From contig JASANZ010001876.1 in the NCBI GenBank assembly GCA_030849805.1, positions 1 through 21,303 on the forward strand: 21,303 nt of DNA, read 5' to 3'. The position numbers and the translations under genes were made by a program. Positions 8,301-16,049 of the stretch are shown in pieces. The DNA comes from Sergeia podlipaevii (taxonomy: Eukaryota; Euglenozoa; Kinetoplastea; Trypanosomatida; Trypanosomatidae). Every line of letters starts with the position of its first letter. Positions within the stretch are counted from its first letter, which is position 1. Below the pieces are notes generated by a model. The model had not been told where the DNA came from, did not search any database, and was given only the letters and a program-made list of their open reading frames with translations.

Positions 8301-9895
8301 ACCTCTTAATGGGAGGACGTCAGCCGCTGCAGGTTGGCTTGGTAGCCTCCACAGACGACTTTGGCCGCATCAAATGGCTTCAGTTACCACTTCACTGCAC
8401 GTTACTGGAGCTCATTCTTACCTGCTCACACCTCGCCAACGTAGACCACTTTGTATACGATGTGCTTGAGGATGCCCTCGTTACGCAGCTGCAAGAGTAT
8501 TTTGCAAAAGTACATGTTCAGCTAGTTACCCGTCAGCAGCAGCGGCAGCAGGGTAGCTCCGCGTCAGTGCTGTATGGTGACCATGACATGGGAGAAGGGC
8601 TTAGGCGGCTGTGCTCCTCCTTGGCCTACGCCATTGAGAACGTCCTGGTATGTTATCAATGCCCAGCCCTGTACGACCACGTTCGTACATTGCTTCTGCA
8701 TTTGGGACAGCGCTTGCTGACTGGGCCAGCGCAGCCGTATAATCGCCACCAGCAGCATCCACCACTGAGCGCGCTGGAGATTCTGGCGCAGCAGCAGCAG
8801 CGACAGCAACCCTCTGGCTATATCTTCCTCAGTGTACTTGCATCTGCGGTGGCACGACAGACGTTTTATCCGCCGTTGCTGGAGTTGGTGTTGCAGGTGT
8901 CACGTACGCTGCGTCGCGGAGACCACTCGCGGGGCTGTCGCTTTACTACTCTGAACCTTTTAGAGGCGGCGCTTGGCAACCCGAACACTACTGCCCAGCC
9001 GGTACTTCAGCGCATTATCTATCCTGGCTTTGACGAACTGGTGGCAAGCGTCTCCGCGGATCCAGAGGACCCTTCGAGTGCTCTTCACCAGCTACGCGAC
9101 GCCTATAAACTAGTGCTGCCAAGCATTCTGTCTCGCCTCATCCCACGTGTGCGGGGTGACACAACCGGGGTGAGTTTGGTTATGCAGCACACGCTGGATC
9201 CACAACTCACCCGTGAACAGCAGACACTGCTAGAGCCTATCGTGACGGGATTCACTGCTGCCGCTGGTAAGTCGCTACGGGAACGACAACAGCGCGTCAT
9301 GCATCTCTTCTTTGTGCAGGACCTGCACAGCTCACCGACGATCCTGCTCGGTCTCATTGATACCTGTGTGCGTGCTCAACTCTGGTTGCCCTACCTGGCA
9401 CCTGCGTTCAGGGGGTTCCTTGTGCCTCGCTATGGCACACATCCAGTAGAATGCGAGAAGGCGCTTCGCCAAGCACTATTGTGCCCCTTCATCTTTTGCA
9501 TCTCATTTCTTCCCGTGACAAACGCGGCAGGAATGGGCAGAACACCTTCGTCAATAACTGAAGCGGCGATAGCAACATCAGCAAGGGCCTCTAGGACATC
9601 CAACAGCGCCACATCCTTTGAAGACAACGCAGTAGAAAGGGTCTGCCGCTTGCGAAAAAGTTGCGAGTACGCTAGTAGTAGTGAGGCGTCTGAAGCTGCA
9701 GCAGTGGCCGAGTTACCCCCTCGGCTGTATCATATGTACGCCAAGATACACGCGCGTGCCATACAGAATGTGCGCGACGCAGCGCTGAATCCAAGTCCAG
9801 CACTGGATATAGAGCTGAGCGAGGTGCTGGCGAGACTGAAGAATAAGACAGCCATATCGGCTGTTGCTCCGGAAGTCTTAGCGTCATGCATGTAG
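5306..9895 (+). CDS. Large hypothetical protein, 1529 aa, probably kinetoplastid-specific
   Basis: I do not recognise the family. The frame opens slightly earlier at TTG codons, but the first ATG is 5306 (MSWYEQEQ); the next Met is over 110 residues in, and the intervening sequence looks coding. Stop is TAG at 9893-9895. The N-terminal ~120 residues are small-residue and Cys rich with beta-like hydrophobic patches. Then come an Ala/Thr-rich linker, a long Ser/Ala/Thr-rich, probably disordered part (~300-600) with a short polyGln near 580, a compact-looking segment from ~619 (FDVVVVHDTAPRN onward) through ~740, a helical block (~790-935), and a basic linker (~938-975; SSKVNDRNGRKSRQ). The C-terminal third (~1110-1410) is Leu/Ala-rich with repeated amphipathic helices, suggestive of a helical-repeat (armadillo/HEAT-like) solenoid. 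No transmembrane segment or signal peptide is evident. A scaffold or large-complex subunit is plausible but is inference only. Confidence 0.85.
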   Translation: MSWYEQEQQATQRRQERCASTLSTIIGGDAHEAPSVALCLGGCPGWQTAISCAALIDGLSVPLHPHSTKKGKSGVKVIDAVITVAASSSCAWVCGSSQASAALAGYNPIHDRPEAAAAAMMLEAARGEEEQVVVQQDSGIHRTSTTSTSATAAATATLAKATVIVREPPLPIPIQYGTRYAFDETVHEYAGLAGRLSESSLRRCAGYDELPADRHRVVMSTALGRDLPLPEALLNSKLGSSVMERWATLLQRVWLQPMVGGTNSAALRGEVSLFNSSIRRIVESGDLPYLILPAVSTSPVPSGAEGEGNNRGGAWVEYTTHFLRHCGTGETVTEGSVLVALDREPTSAASALSGGAAVAQRCASASSSSPTSAFKAKNTPTLIPMQLHHWLAIAGAALPHALMEEKARYEALAAYNSTSAEAQVGTALIADSDDANMPSTPNIVSTSLSALTSPRVLCLPPRPGLSETVTCTLSPQATRVWLPSTSSSAPPAELAARSSVISHLPGLSESVEVDESSATTEEHAGVSACENPSCSNYDLATLFCCDAVSSAASVAARVFEEDLGGYGPAPRPDVLHDASTQQQQQAPLERLFAACRDASTDSRAPLPSLLVGPSGGRSFDVVVVHDTAPRNLNEARVATSLQKAIERGHYKLAKDACDPDEPFALDEHVRVYHGAPGHPTVVYFFGLAEDRCVEVSRGYDAIRESCATVREAVAEHLIPVIIAECKRARWLATLSNNKGVEGGFVEPHKDANPDYRVVATRFAPPPAIPPTLALPPLMTSFPFSMTASTVLPVSEKVELSRLKLIDNVRSGVWHYMRRGEDSPGQRPDAQRMHDAACLRLIALEKRVTSGLERRESVVAHYLKMWSDPLLTHCPSVQQRAALLRKVDDCALRSFINPAAGMPRLSIEEVLESVGNSNITSFLQEAVHSGILRLVKPIGRTRSSKVNDRNGRKSRQIVKTPAQEGPGNEAPRESEKVELTLDSASFFAACALVSIFAPDNLLMGGRQPLQVGLVASTDDFGRIKWLQLPLHCTLLELILTCSHLANVDHFVYDVLEDALVTQLQEYFAKVHVQLVTRQQQRQQGSSASVLYGDHDMGEGLRRLCSSLAYAIENVLVCYQCPALYDHVRTLLLHLGQRLLTGPAQPYNRHQQHPPLSALEILAQQQQRQQPSGYIFLSVLASAVARQTFYPPLLELVLQVSRTLRRGDHSRGCRFTTLNLLEAALGNPNTTAQPVLQRIIYPGFDELVASVSADPEDPSSALHQLRDAYKLVLPSILSRLIPRVRGDTTGVSLVMQHTLDPQLTREQQTLLEPIVTGFTAAAGKSLRERQQRVMHLFFVQDLHSSPTILLGLIDTCVRAQLWLPYLAPAFRGFLVPRYGTHPVECEKALRQALLCPFIFCISFLPVTNAAGMGRTPSSITEAAIATSARASRTSNSATSFEDNAVERVCRLRKSCEYASSSEASEAAAVAELPPRLYHMYAKIHARAIQNVRDAALNPSPALDIELSEVLARLKNKTAISAVAPEVLASCM

Positions 9896-10051
9896 AAGAG
9901 GAGGTTCAAATAATAGTAAAAAGACAAGAAGCAAAGCATATTTCTGCCTCATTTCTCTCTTTTATTATTATTTTTATCATTTATTTCTCCGTATATACCG
10001 GTTTCACGAGACTACCAAACACGTGACATACTTGCATTTGGCTGCTGTTTG

Positions 10052-10054
<3 letters not shown>

Positions 10055-10102
<48 letters not shown>
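10055..10102. repeat. Perfect (GT)24 microsatellite
   Basis: Forty-eight bases of uninterrupted GT in the 3' flank of the 1529-aa gene. On the RNA it is a pure GU tract, a sequence class able to bind GU-recognising RNA-binding proteins and to form Z-DNA-prone duplex. Confidence 0.97.
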
Positions 10103-10103
<1 letters not shown>

Positions 10104-10485
10104 ACCGTTCGGTGTTCATGTTCATTTTGTTTCCTACTTTTCTCTCGTTATATCCAGCAGAGAGCACACGAAGTTTATGTGATGTAAACTCACTTCTATT
10201 GTCATGAATTATACATCGATGCATCTATATGCATATATTCATTATTACTATTTTTTTTTCTTTTAAGCGTCTCTACATTGATGTTGAAGTAGCGATTTGT
10301 AATATCGTAGCTACCCGCCATCAACACCCGGAAAATATACTTAAAAAAAAAAAAAGGAACTGCAACATTATTAATTTTATTTCTTTGCCTTTATATGGAA
10401 CAGCTGCAATATGTTCTAGCAGCATTAGATGAGTCTCTTTTTATCTACTCAATCATTCTTGCGATTCCTTAAAATTACCACCGTA

Positions 10486-10596
10486 CTTTCCTCCCCCCTC
10501 CCCCCCTCTCCTTTTAAAAAAAAAAATTTCCACATGTATTTTTATTGATGTTTCCATAAATATCACGAAAACTTACGCACGAAAAACTAAATCCAG
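10486..10596 (+). promoter_or_regulatory. Candidate spliced-leader acceptor for the XRN-like gene
   Basis: A 30-base pure pyrimidine tract (10486-10515, C-rich in the middle) is followed by an A-run and an AG-free stretch until AG at 10595-10596. Splicing there gives a 76-base 5' UTR before the ATG at 10673. The tract-to-AG distance of ~80 bases is on the long side but compatible with trypanosomatid trans-splicing. Confidence 0.55.
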
Positions 10597-10672
10597 ACAC
10601 ACACACACATAGAGAGAGATAGCAACAGAAAGTATATAAGAGGGAAACATATACACTATAAGAATAGCAATC

Positions 10673-13600
10673 ATGGGCGTTCCTTTGCTTCTGACGTGGC
10701 TCCGCAAGAAGTTCGCACCGTGCTTCCTTCCCGCTGCCACACGTAACAATGGTAATCACTGCGCCGCACAAGGCGCCGACAACCTTTACATCGATCTCAA
10801 TTCTCTTCTTTACCAGTCCGCTGCGTTGGTCTCGCAAGGTGCGGGCACTTACGGCTCTGTTGACGACGTGGAAGATGCCGTGCTACGCAAGGTATTTGAT
10901 CTCTTAGATGACATTATCTTCAATCTTGTGCAGCCCACTGCTCTCGTCTACTTGGCCGTCGATGGCGTTTCGCCGTTGGGTAAGATGGCACAGCAGCGCA
11001 CACGTAGACGTCGCAGTGCCCATCGTACTGGCTCTCGTGGTCATCATCACGGATACCGCCAGGATCGCGGCAACATGGAGGAGTTATGGGATAGTAACTG
11101 CATTAGCGTTGGCACACGCTTTATGGCGAAGGCCACGGAGGCGCTTCATTTTTACGCAGCCAGTCGCACAGAGCAGATGAACACGACAAACTTTGCGGAT
11201 GCTCAAGAGAAGACCCGCGCACGAGCCGCCGCTACTGTGACCGCTTCCTCTTCCTCTTCTCCAGCAGGCACTCTGAATGCTGCCGCAGAGCCGTTTCGGC
11301 CTATTAGTATCGTTGTTGATGATGTTTTACGCCCCGGTGAAGGCGAAAACAAAATCTCAGAGGCGATTCGGTGCTTTCGCGCACAGCCCGGTTACAACGC
11401 CAACACCTCCCATGTTATCTGCAGTTCTGATACCGATGTGACTGTCAGCTCACTCATTTTGCACGAGCCGCGTATTCACGTGCTGCGCTACGAGCCCCCA
11501 ACCACCACGCACCACCACTCTCACTCCGGCGGCGGTGGCGGTAATCAGCAACAAGACAGTTGGCTCTCAACTTTCTTTAGCATTCATCTTTTCCGAGAGA
11601 AGCTTCGTGAGGTGCTGGGTCTCGCGGATCCGAACAGAAGAGATGCAGCCAGCGATGCTGTGTTTGAGAAGGCGCTACATGATGTTGTGTTTGTGATGCT
11701 TCTCTTTGGTAATGACTTCCTGCCCACGATTGGCGGTCATATCAAGGAAGGCACTCTTGATTCCCTTCTCGAACTACTTGCCTCAGACTTCGTTTCTCGC
11801 GGCCGCACCATCGTTGATCCCATGACCAACCACATCCAGTTTACGGAGGCCCGATATCTGCTGGACTGTCTTGCAGACATCCGTGGCGTGCAGGAGGTGC
11901 TCTCCATAACCGCCGATGGTGCCGGAGGTGACGGGGATTGGGGTTTTGATGCCGATCCCCAATTTCAGGCTCGCAAGGCACGTCGTGACAAACAGGTAGA
12001 GCGCAAGTGCTACTGCTACTGGACCATGCTGCAGTGGGCTCTGCAATACAGCGCCGGCGTGGTGGATCACTGGGGCTGTTACTACCCTTTCCACAACGCC
12101 CCACCACTTTATATGCTACGCAAGTACTGTGGTGTTATGTCCTACGAAGGTCTTGTACAGCTCGCGCAGGCGCGGCACACGTTGAGGGCAGAAGGGGCCC
12201 ACAAGTACGCGCCAGTAAGTATGGATGAAGATGACGACATCGACCTTCCGGACCTTCCCGAGCAGGTTACTCAGCAGAAATCCATGCCGCACGCAGACCG
12301 TGGCCGTCCAACGGATGTGATGGTGCAGCTGCTCGTGCTTATGCCAGAGCGGAGCATGTCGCTACTCCCGACGGTGTTTCGTAATTCTTATAAGGAAGTA
12401 GAAGAAGCGGTGCAGGCGCCTGTGGACCGGCTGGATTTAGGCGCCATAGGCCGCTGGTGTGAGTCTAAGCGCGCCATGCTCAGTGAGGAGGAGCGCACAC
12501 GCTTTGGTGCTTATCAGCTTTTCTCTCAGAGCGAGCCGCTTCCGATTTGCAACAGTAGTGGCGTCGTCAATAATAATAATAATACTGCTACTACAGTTGG
12601 CACTCCCACGGATGGATCAACAGAGCAGACATCTCCGCCGCTGCTTGCGAGTGCGGTGGTCTTCCTTGCTCGATGGCCCATTGCTGAGAGCCAGCAGGAG
12701 CTCTCCAAGATAGCTGCGGCTGCGGTTACAATTGCGGTGAGTCACACAGCAGAGGTGAAGCAGCAGGCACTGGACCGCTCAGCCAAAGCTGCCTCCTTCT
12801 TTGGGGCTCGGCGCGGCAAGCCATCAGCCGCAGCTGCACTGCTCGCAGCGAGCGCTGTCGCAGCAGTTATTGACGAGGACGATCAGAAGGAGGGCGAGAC
12901 CACCACCACCACCACTGTTACCACAGTGTCACTCCCACCGCAAGAAGCCACACAGGATATTAACTCGAGCAGTGTAGCGGTGTTATGTTCTGGCGCAGCC
13001 TCCACAGAGATCGCCACTGCAACAAGCATCAACACCACCACCACCACTCTCGTAGAGGCAAACGGGGCTTATGTATTTGTATGTGCTCCGTGCTCTCTGC
13101 TTCAGGACAGCACACTGATCCGCTCCATGGGCATGATCACCGGCACACGCTTCACAGTTGGTACATACAAGGAGGGCCTTACGCTGTCGAGGAACACCCA
13201 GACGCAGCGGGCGCGTCTGCGCTGGGAGCTGAGCATGGCACCTGAAGTGCTCAATACGGAGCACGCAGCGGGGCTCCTGCCGGGGTACGTGGCGCCAGAG
13301 GAAAACACTTTCATGGACACAGTGAGGGAGAAACGGCGAGAGGAAGGCGACCGCGTGGATCCATGGAAGGCGCTGGAAAAGACTCGCAAGCGCCAGCACC
13401 CTGGTGAACAACTAGGCGACGCCACTGATAGCGGCAGCGATGATGGAAGGAAGGAGGAAGGAGGAGTGGCGAGGAGCAGTGGAGCCGAATCTGCGGAAGA
13501 TGAACTACTNCCGGCACACGCTTCACAGTTGGTACATACAAGGAGGGTCTTACTCTGTCGAGGAACACCCAGACGCAGCGGGCACGTCTGCGCTGGGAGC

Positions 13601-13971
13601 TGAGCATGGCACCTGAAGTGCTCAATACGGAGCACGCAGCGGGGCTCCTGCCGGGGTACGTGGCGCCAGAGGAAAACACTTTCATGGATACAGTGAGGGA
13701 GAAACGGCGAGAGGAAGGCGACCGCGTGGATCCATGGAAGGCGCTGGAAAAGACTCGCAAGCGCCAGCACCCTGGTGAACAACTAGGCGACGCCACTGAT
13801 AGCGGCAGCGATGATGGAAGGAAGGAGGAAGGAGTGGCGAGGAGCAGTGGAGCCGAATCTGCGGAAGATGAACTACTTCGCCGCAAGGAAGATGTGCGCC
13901 GACGCTTAGAAATGCTCAAGGCGGCAAAGGCCAAAGAAGGTGCTGAGAGCAACACCAGCGCTACTGCGTAA
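10673..13971 (+). CDS. XRN-family 5'-3' exoribonuclease (3' part disturbed by an N-flanked duplication)
   Basis: A processive 5'-3' exoribonuclease of the XRN1/XRN2 (Rat1) family, which degrades 5'-monophosphate RNA. It starts MGVPLLLTWLRKKF, the conserved XRN N-terminus. All catalytic acidic positions seem present: Asp41 (NLYIDLNS), Asp97 (YLAVDGVSP), Glu223 and Glu225 (PGEGENK), Asp253 and Asp255 (SSDTDV), and Asp348 (GNDFLP). The phosphate-pocket segment KMAQQRTRR has Lys104, Gln108, Arg111 and Arg112. Later family motifs (WALQY near 455, YYPFHNAPP near 470) are also present. Poly-Thr, Asn and Ala runs mark insertions at ~640-760. The frame is open to an N at 13510. The true end is very probably the TAA at 13969-13971, reached in another frame only because a ~370-bp segment appears twice around the N. 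Counting one copy gives ~976 residues, closer to XRN2/Rat1 size than XRN1. Trypanosomatids have four such proteins (XRNA-XRND); I cannot say which this is. Confidence 0.93.
13140..13509 (+). repeat. First copy of direct duplication ending at the N
   Basis: Exactly 370 bases that recur right after the N at 13510. This copy is in frame with the upstream exoribonuclease sequence. It encodes the end of the folded part plus an acidic/basic tail, including KEEGGVARSS, where the other copy has one Gly fewer. Confidence 0.95.
13510..13510. other. Single ambiguous base N, probable unresolved contig join
   Basis: This is the only N in the window. It sits exactly between the end of one 370-bp copy and the start of its 367-bp partner. 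It therefore most likely marks an assembly gap of unknown length, or overlapping contig ends that were not merged, rather than one uncertain base call. Confidence 0.9.
13511..13877 (+). repeat. Second copy of direct duplication starting at the N
   Basis: Matches 13140-13509 throughout, apart from four substitutions, all at third codon positions and silent (GGC/GGT, ACG/ACT, GCG/GCA, GAC/GAT), and a 3-bp deletion removing one Gly codon in the KEEGG stretch. It continues without a break into the genuine 3' end of the gene (13878-13971). Confidence 0.95.
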
Positions 13972-14248
13972 GAGCTACTCGTATGCTTTATGCTTTTTTC
14001 TTTTTTTACCTCTGAGGGGGTGATTGAACGAATGCGCGAAGGATGAAATATTGTTGTTGGTTTTCTTTGCTAGCGAGGCATTACATATTAAGAATGGAAA
14101 GATGAATGAATGACACAGGGAGTTGGGAAGGGAGAGGCGAGGAGGCATCGCGTCTTTTTTATTATTTTCTGATCTCTCTGCGATCTTCGTTTCATTTCTA
14201 ATGAACAAGTGTATAACATAAATTTTGTATTTAATAGCTGTGTACTTG

Positions 14249-14252
14249 TATA

Positions 14253-14283
<31 letters not shown>

Positions 14284-14292
14284 GTGTGTGTA
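14249..14292. repeat. TA microsatellite with adjacent GT run
   Basis: TA repeats at 14249-14270, a single C, then AT repeats to 14283, then GTGTGTGTG to 14292. It lies in the spacer after the exoribonuclease gene. Confidence 0.9.
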
Positions 14293-14525
14293 TAGATTAG
14301 CAATACTTGCACTTTTTTGTTGCCACTCTCTCTTTTTCTACTGTAACCTTCCCTACATACTCTTTCGTCAAATACGCACCCTCTCTTTTTTAAAAAAAAA
14401 TTCTTTCACTCCATGTTTCTAGTATCTTTTTCCTTACATATATATATTTAGTCATATACCTTTTTTGTTTGGTTGTACGTGGTTAAACTCGCTTTATTCC
14501 CCACAGTATCTTGGGCAAGCATTTT

Positions 14526-14604
14526 AATTTTTTAGTTTTCTTAGTTTTTTTTCTACTTGGCCCACTTCCTCATTCGGTGCATCACCGCTGTTTAAAATAT
14601 ATAG
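14526..14604 (+). promoter_or_regulatory. Candidate spliced-leader acceptor region for the hydrolase gene
   Basis: T/C-rich sequence from 14526 to 14572 with AGs at 14543-14544 and 14603-14604. These would give 5' UTRs of 160 or 100 bases before the ATG at 14705. Which is used cannot be decided by eye. Confidence 0.4.
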
Positions 14605-14630
14605 ATTGTGTTTGTGTGTCTTCATATCAT

Positions 14631-14681
14631 CTACACATACATACACACACACACACACAAACAAACACACACAAACACAAA
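14631..14681. repeat. CA-rich repeat in hydrolase 5' UTR
   Basis: A (CA)n core (14643-14658) with flanking ACAT and CAAACA variants. It ends about 24 bases before the start codon, so it would be in the mature 5' UTR. Confidence 0.85.
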
Positions 14682-14704
14682 CGCTCACTGACACAACAAC
14701 TGTC

Positions 14705-15979
14705 ATGTCAGGTGGTGGTAAGCTAGCATATCATATTTACAGACCAAAGGCAGTGGACCCCCTCGTGATACTAGATGGTAAAGTGACAACAGCCACCATA
14801 TCACCTGTCCATTTGATTTGGACGCATGCGTTGCTTGGATCTGGCCGCAACTTCATATCTCTTGCGAGCACGCTCGCTGGCATGGACTCTGCCAGCAGGA
14901 TTCTTGCCGAAGCAAAGACAAACAAGGCAGAGTATCTCACGGACCCCATCCCAGACACCGGCCCTGCTATCCCACGTGCCACACACGCTAGGGCATACAC
15001 GAGTGTTACTTTTGACTGGCGCAACCACGGCGACAGCTACCACAGTCCCGAAATGCATCTGGACGGACTTGCGGAAGACCTTAGTACTTTCCTTAGAGAT
15101 TACGCCGCAAGGGACCGCTTTGACGGACTCTCGAATGCGGAGGACATGGGGAAGGCGATAGACAAGGCGCCGCCGCCGGAGCCAGTGCCACTCGTGCTCA
15201 TCGGACACAGCATGGGGGCAATGGCGATTATGCACTGGATGTGGTACCAGCACATCAACATATGGTCCAATCACTACTTGCTTGGTGCGAAATCCCCTAC
15301 TAAGCCAGGGAACAATGCTTTTGACAATCCTTACTATCGCATCTTGGGCTCCGTTGTGATTGATATGGCGCCGACACAGCGACCCATGTCGTTCAACGAA
15401 ACGATCCGCATGGTGGAGTTTCTCCCCGAGTTGCCTCTAGACCAGGTGCACTCCGCCCAGGAGGCAGAGGAGTGGCTGCTCAAGCATGGTCCCCCTGAGG
15501 TATTTAACGCGAAACGCATTTGGCACATTCGCTTTCATCTTAGTAACATTGATTTCACCGACCCTGCCAAGCCGTACTGGCGCATCGGCCTCGACGAGAT
15601 TCTCAGCGGCTTGCAGTGCATTCTGTGGGAGGAGGGCGGCATCGACTGTGTCCAGCAAGCCCACAACTCCCTTCGCATTATCAACAAGCGGCGCATCAGC
15701 GAGAAGAAGCACATCTGGGAACGGCCAAGCAAGTTTACTGAGTTCTCTAATTTCTTTGTATTTGGTGAGAAATCTCCCTATTGCACCCCTACTACTGCTC
15801 CGAGCGTTACGATGCACTTTCATAAGCCGCACATGGTGATCATGAAGGGCAGTGATCACTTTTTGTTTATGAAGCAGAAGGCTCCTTTTACCGAGTTGCT
15901 CCGTAACTTCTTGTGTTATGTGGAAAATAAAAATGGCATTCTTGCGACACCACCCCCCACCTATCCCGTAAAGACATGA
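14705..15979 (+). CDS. Alpha/beta hydrolase, ABHD11-like (424 aa)
   Basis: A serine hydrolase of the alpha/beta fold. The nucleophile elbow is GHSMG (residues 167-171, Ser169). The strand-loop FDWRNHGDSYHSP (103-115) matches the D-x-RNHGDS-x-HSP signature of ABHD11 and its bacterial YbfF-type esterase relatives. The likely catalytic His is His385 in KGSDHFLF. The segment after the elbow, VVIDMAPTQRP (217-227), corresponds to the usual AVDISP stretch. The catalytic acid cannot be fixed by eye. Odd points are that the oxyanion-hole HG of the family is HA here (HALLGSGRNF, 41-50), and an insertion of roughly 35 residues (~60-97) precedes the RNHGDS strand, making the protein longer than the ~300-residue family norm. 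The ATG at 14705 is preferred; the in-frame upstream extension is CA-repeat UTR. Stop is TGA. ABHD11 relatives act in mitochondria on lipid or lipoyl-linked pathways; no clear targeting peptide is visible here, so substrate and location are open. Confidence 0.88.
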   Translation: MSGGGKLAYHIYRPKAVDPLVILDGKVTTATISPVHLIWTHALLGSGRNFISLASTLAGMDSASRILAEAKTNKAEYLTDPIPDTGPAIPRATHARAYTSVTFDWRNHGDSYHSPEMHLDGLAEDLSTFLRDYAARDRFDGLSNAEDMGKAIDKAPPPEPVPLVLIGHSMGAMAIMHWMWYQHINIWSNHYLLGAKSPTKPGNNAFDNPYYRILGSVVIDMAPTQRPMSFNETIRMVEFLPELPLDQVHSAQEAEEWLLKHGPPEVFNAKRIWHIRFHLSNIDFTDPAKPYWRIGLDEILSGLQCILWEEGGIDCVQQAHNSLRIINKRRISEKKHIWERPSKFTEFSNFFVFGEKSPYCTPTTAPSVTMHFHKPHMVIMKGSDHFLFMKQKAPFTELLRNFLCYVENKNGILATPPPTYPVKT

Positions 15980-16001
15980 AAAACGGGAAACGCAAACAAG
16001 C

Positions 16002-16049
16002 GAGAGAGAGAGAGAGAGAGAGAAGAAGAAGAAGAAGAAGAAGAAGAAG
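16002..16049. repeat. GA repeat followed by GAA repeat
   Basis: About ten GA units (16002-16022) pass directly into about nine GAA/AGA units (to 16049), a 48-base all-purine strand starting 23 bases after the hydrolase stop codon, thus in its 3' UTR. Polypurine-polypyrimidine mirror tracts like this can form triplex (H-) DNA. Confidence 0.93.

Larger units (their letters stand above)
9896..10672 (+). other. Intergenic spacer (1529-aa gene to exoribonuclease gene)
   Basis: About 780 AT-rich bases holding the 3' UTR of the 1529-aa gene and the 5' UTR of the XRN-like gene. It contains a 48-bp GT microsatellite (10055-10102), A and T homopolymers and a strong C/T tract (10486-10515). I see no gene or structured RNA that I can support. 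Confidence 0.7.
13972..14704 (+). other. Intergenic spacer (XRN-like gene to hydrolase gene)
   Basis: About 730 AT-rich bases with a TA microsatellite (14249-14283) running into GT (14284-14292), T runs, and a CA-rich patch at 14631-14681 just upstream of the hydrolase start. Nothing else recognisable. Confidence 0.7.

Noticed and set aside
5306..9895. Gamma-tubulin complex component or similar for the 1529-residue protein
   Set aside because: The helical C-terminal third prompted the idea, but no family motif could be identified by eye, so no function is assigned.
13102..13955. Ser-rich minus-strand frames of over 200 codons spanning the N
   Set aside because: They are antisense shadows of the exoribonuclease tail, extended only because the duplicated segment appears twice.
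13606..13971. Separate 121-residue gene starting MAPEVLNTEH
   Set aside because: Its sequence repeats the end of the exoribonuclease gene across the N. It is the true 3' end of that gene, not an independent gene.
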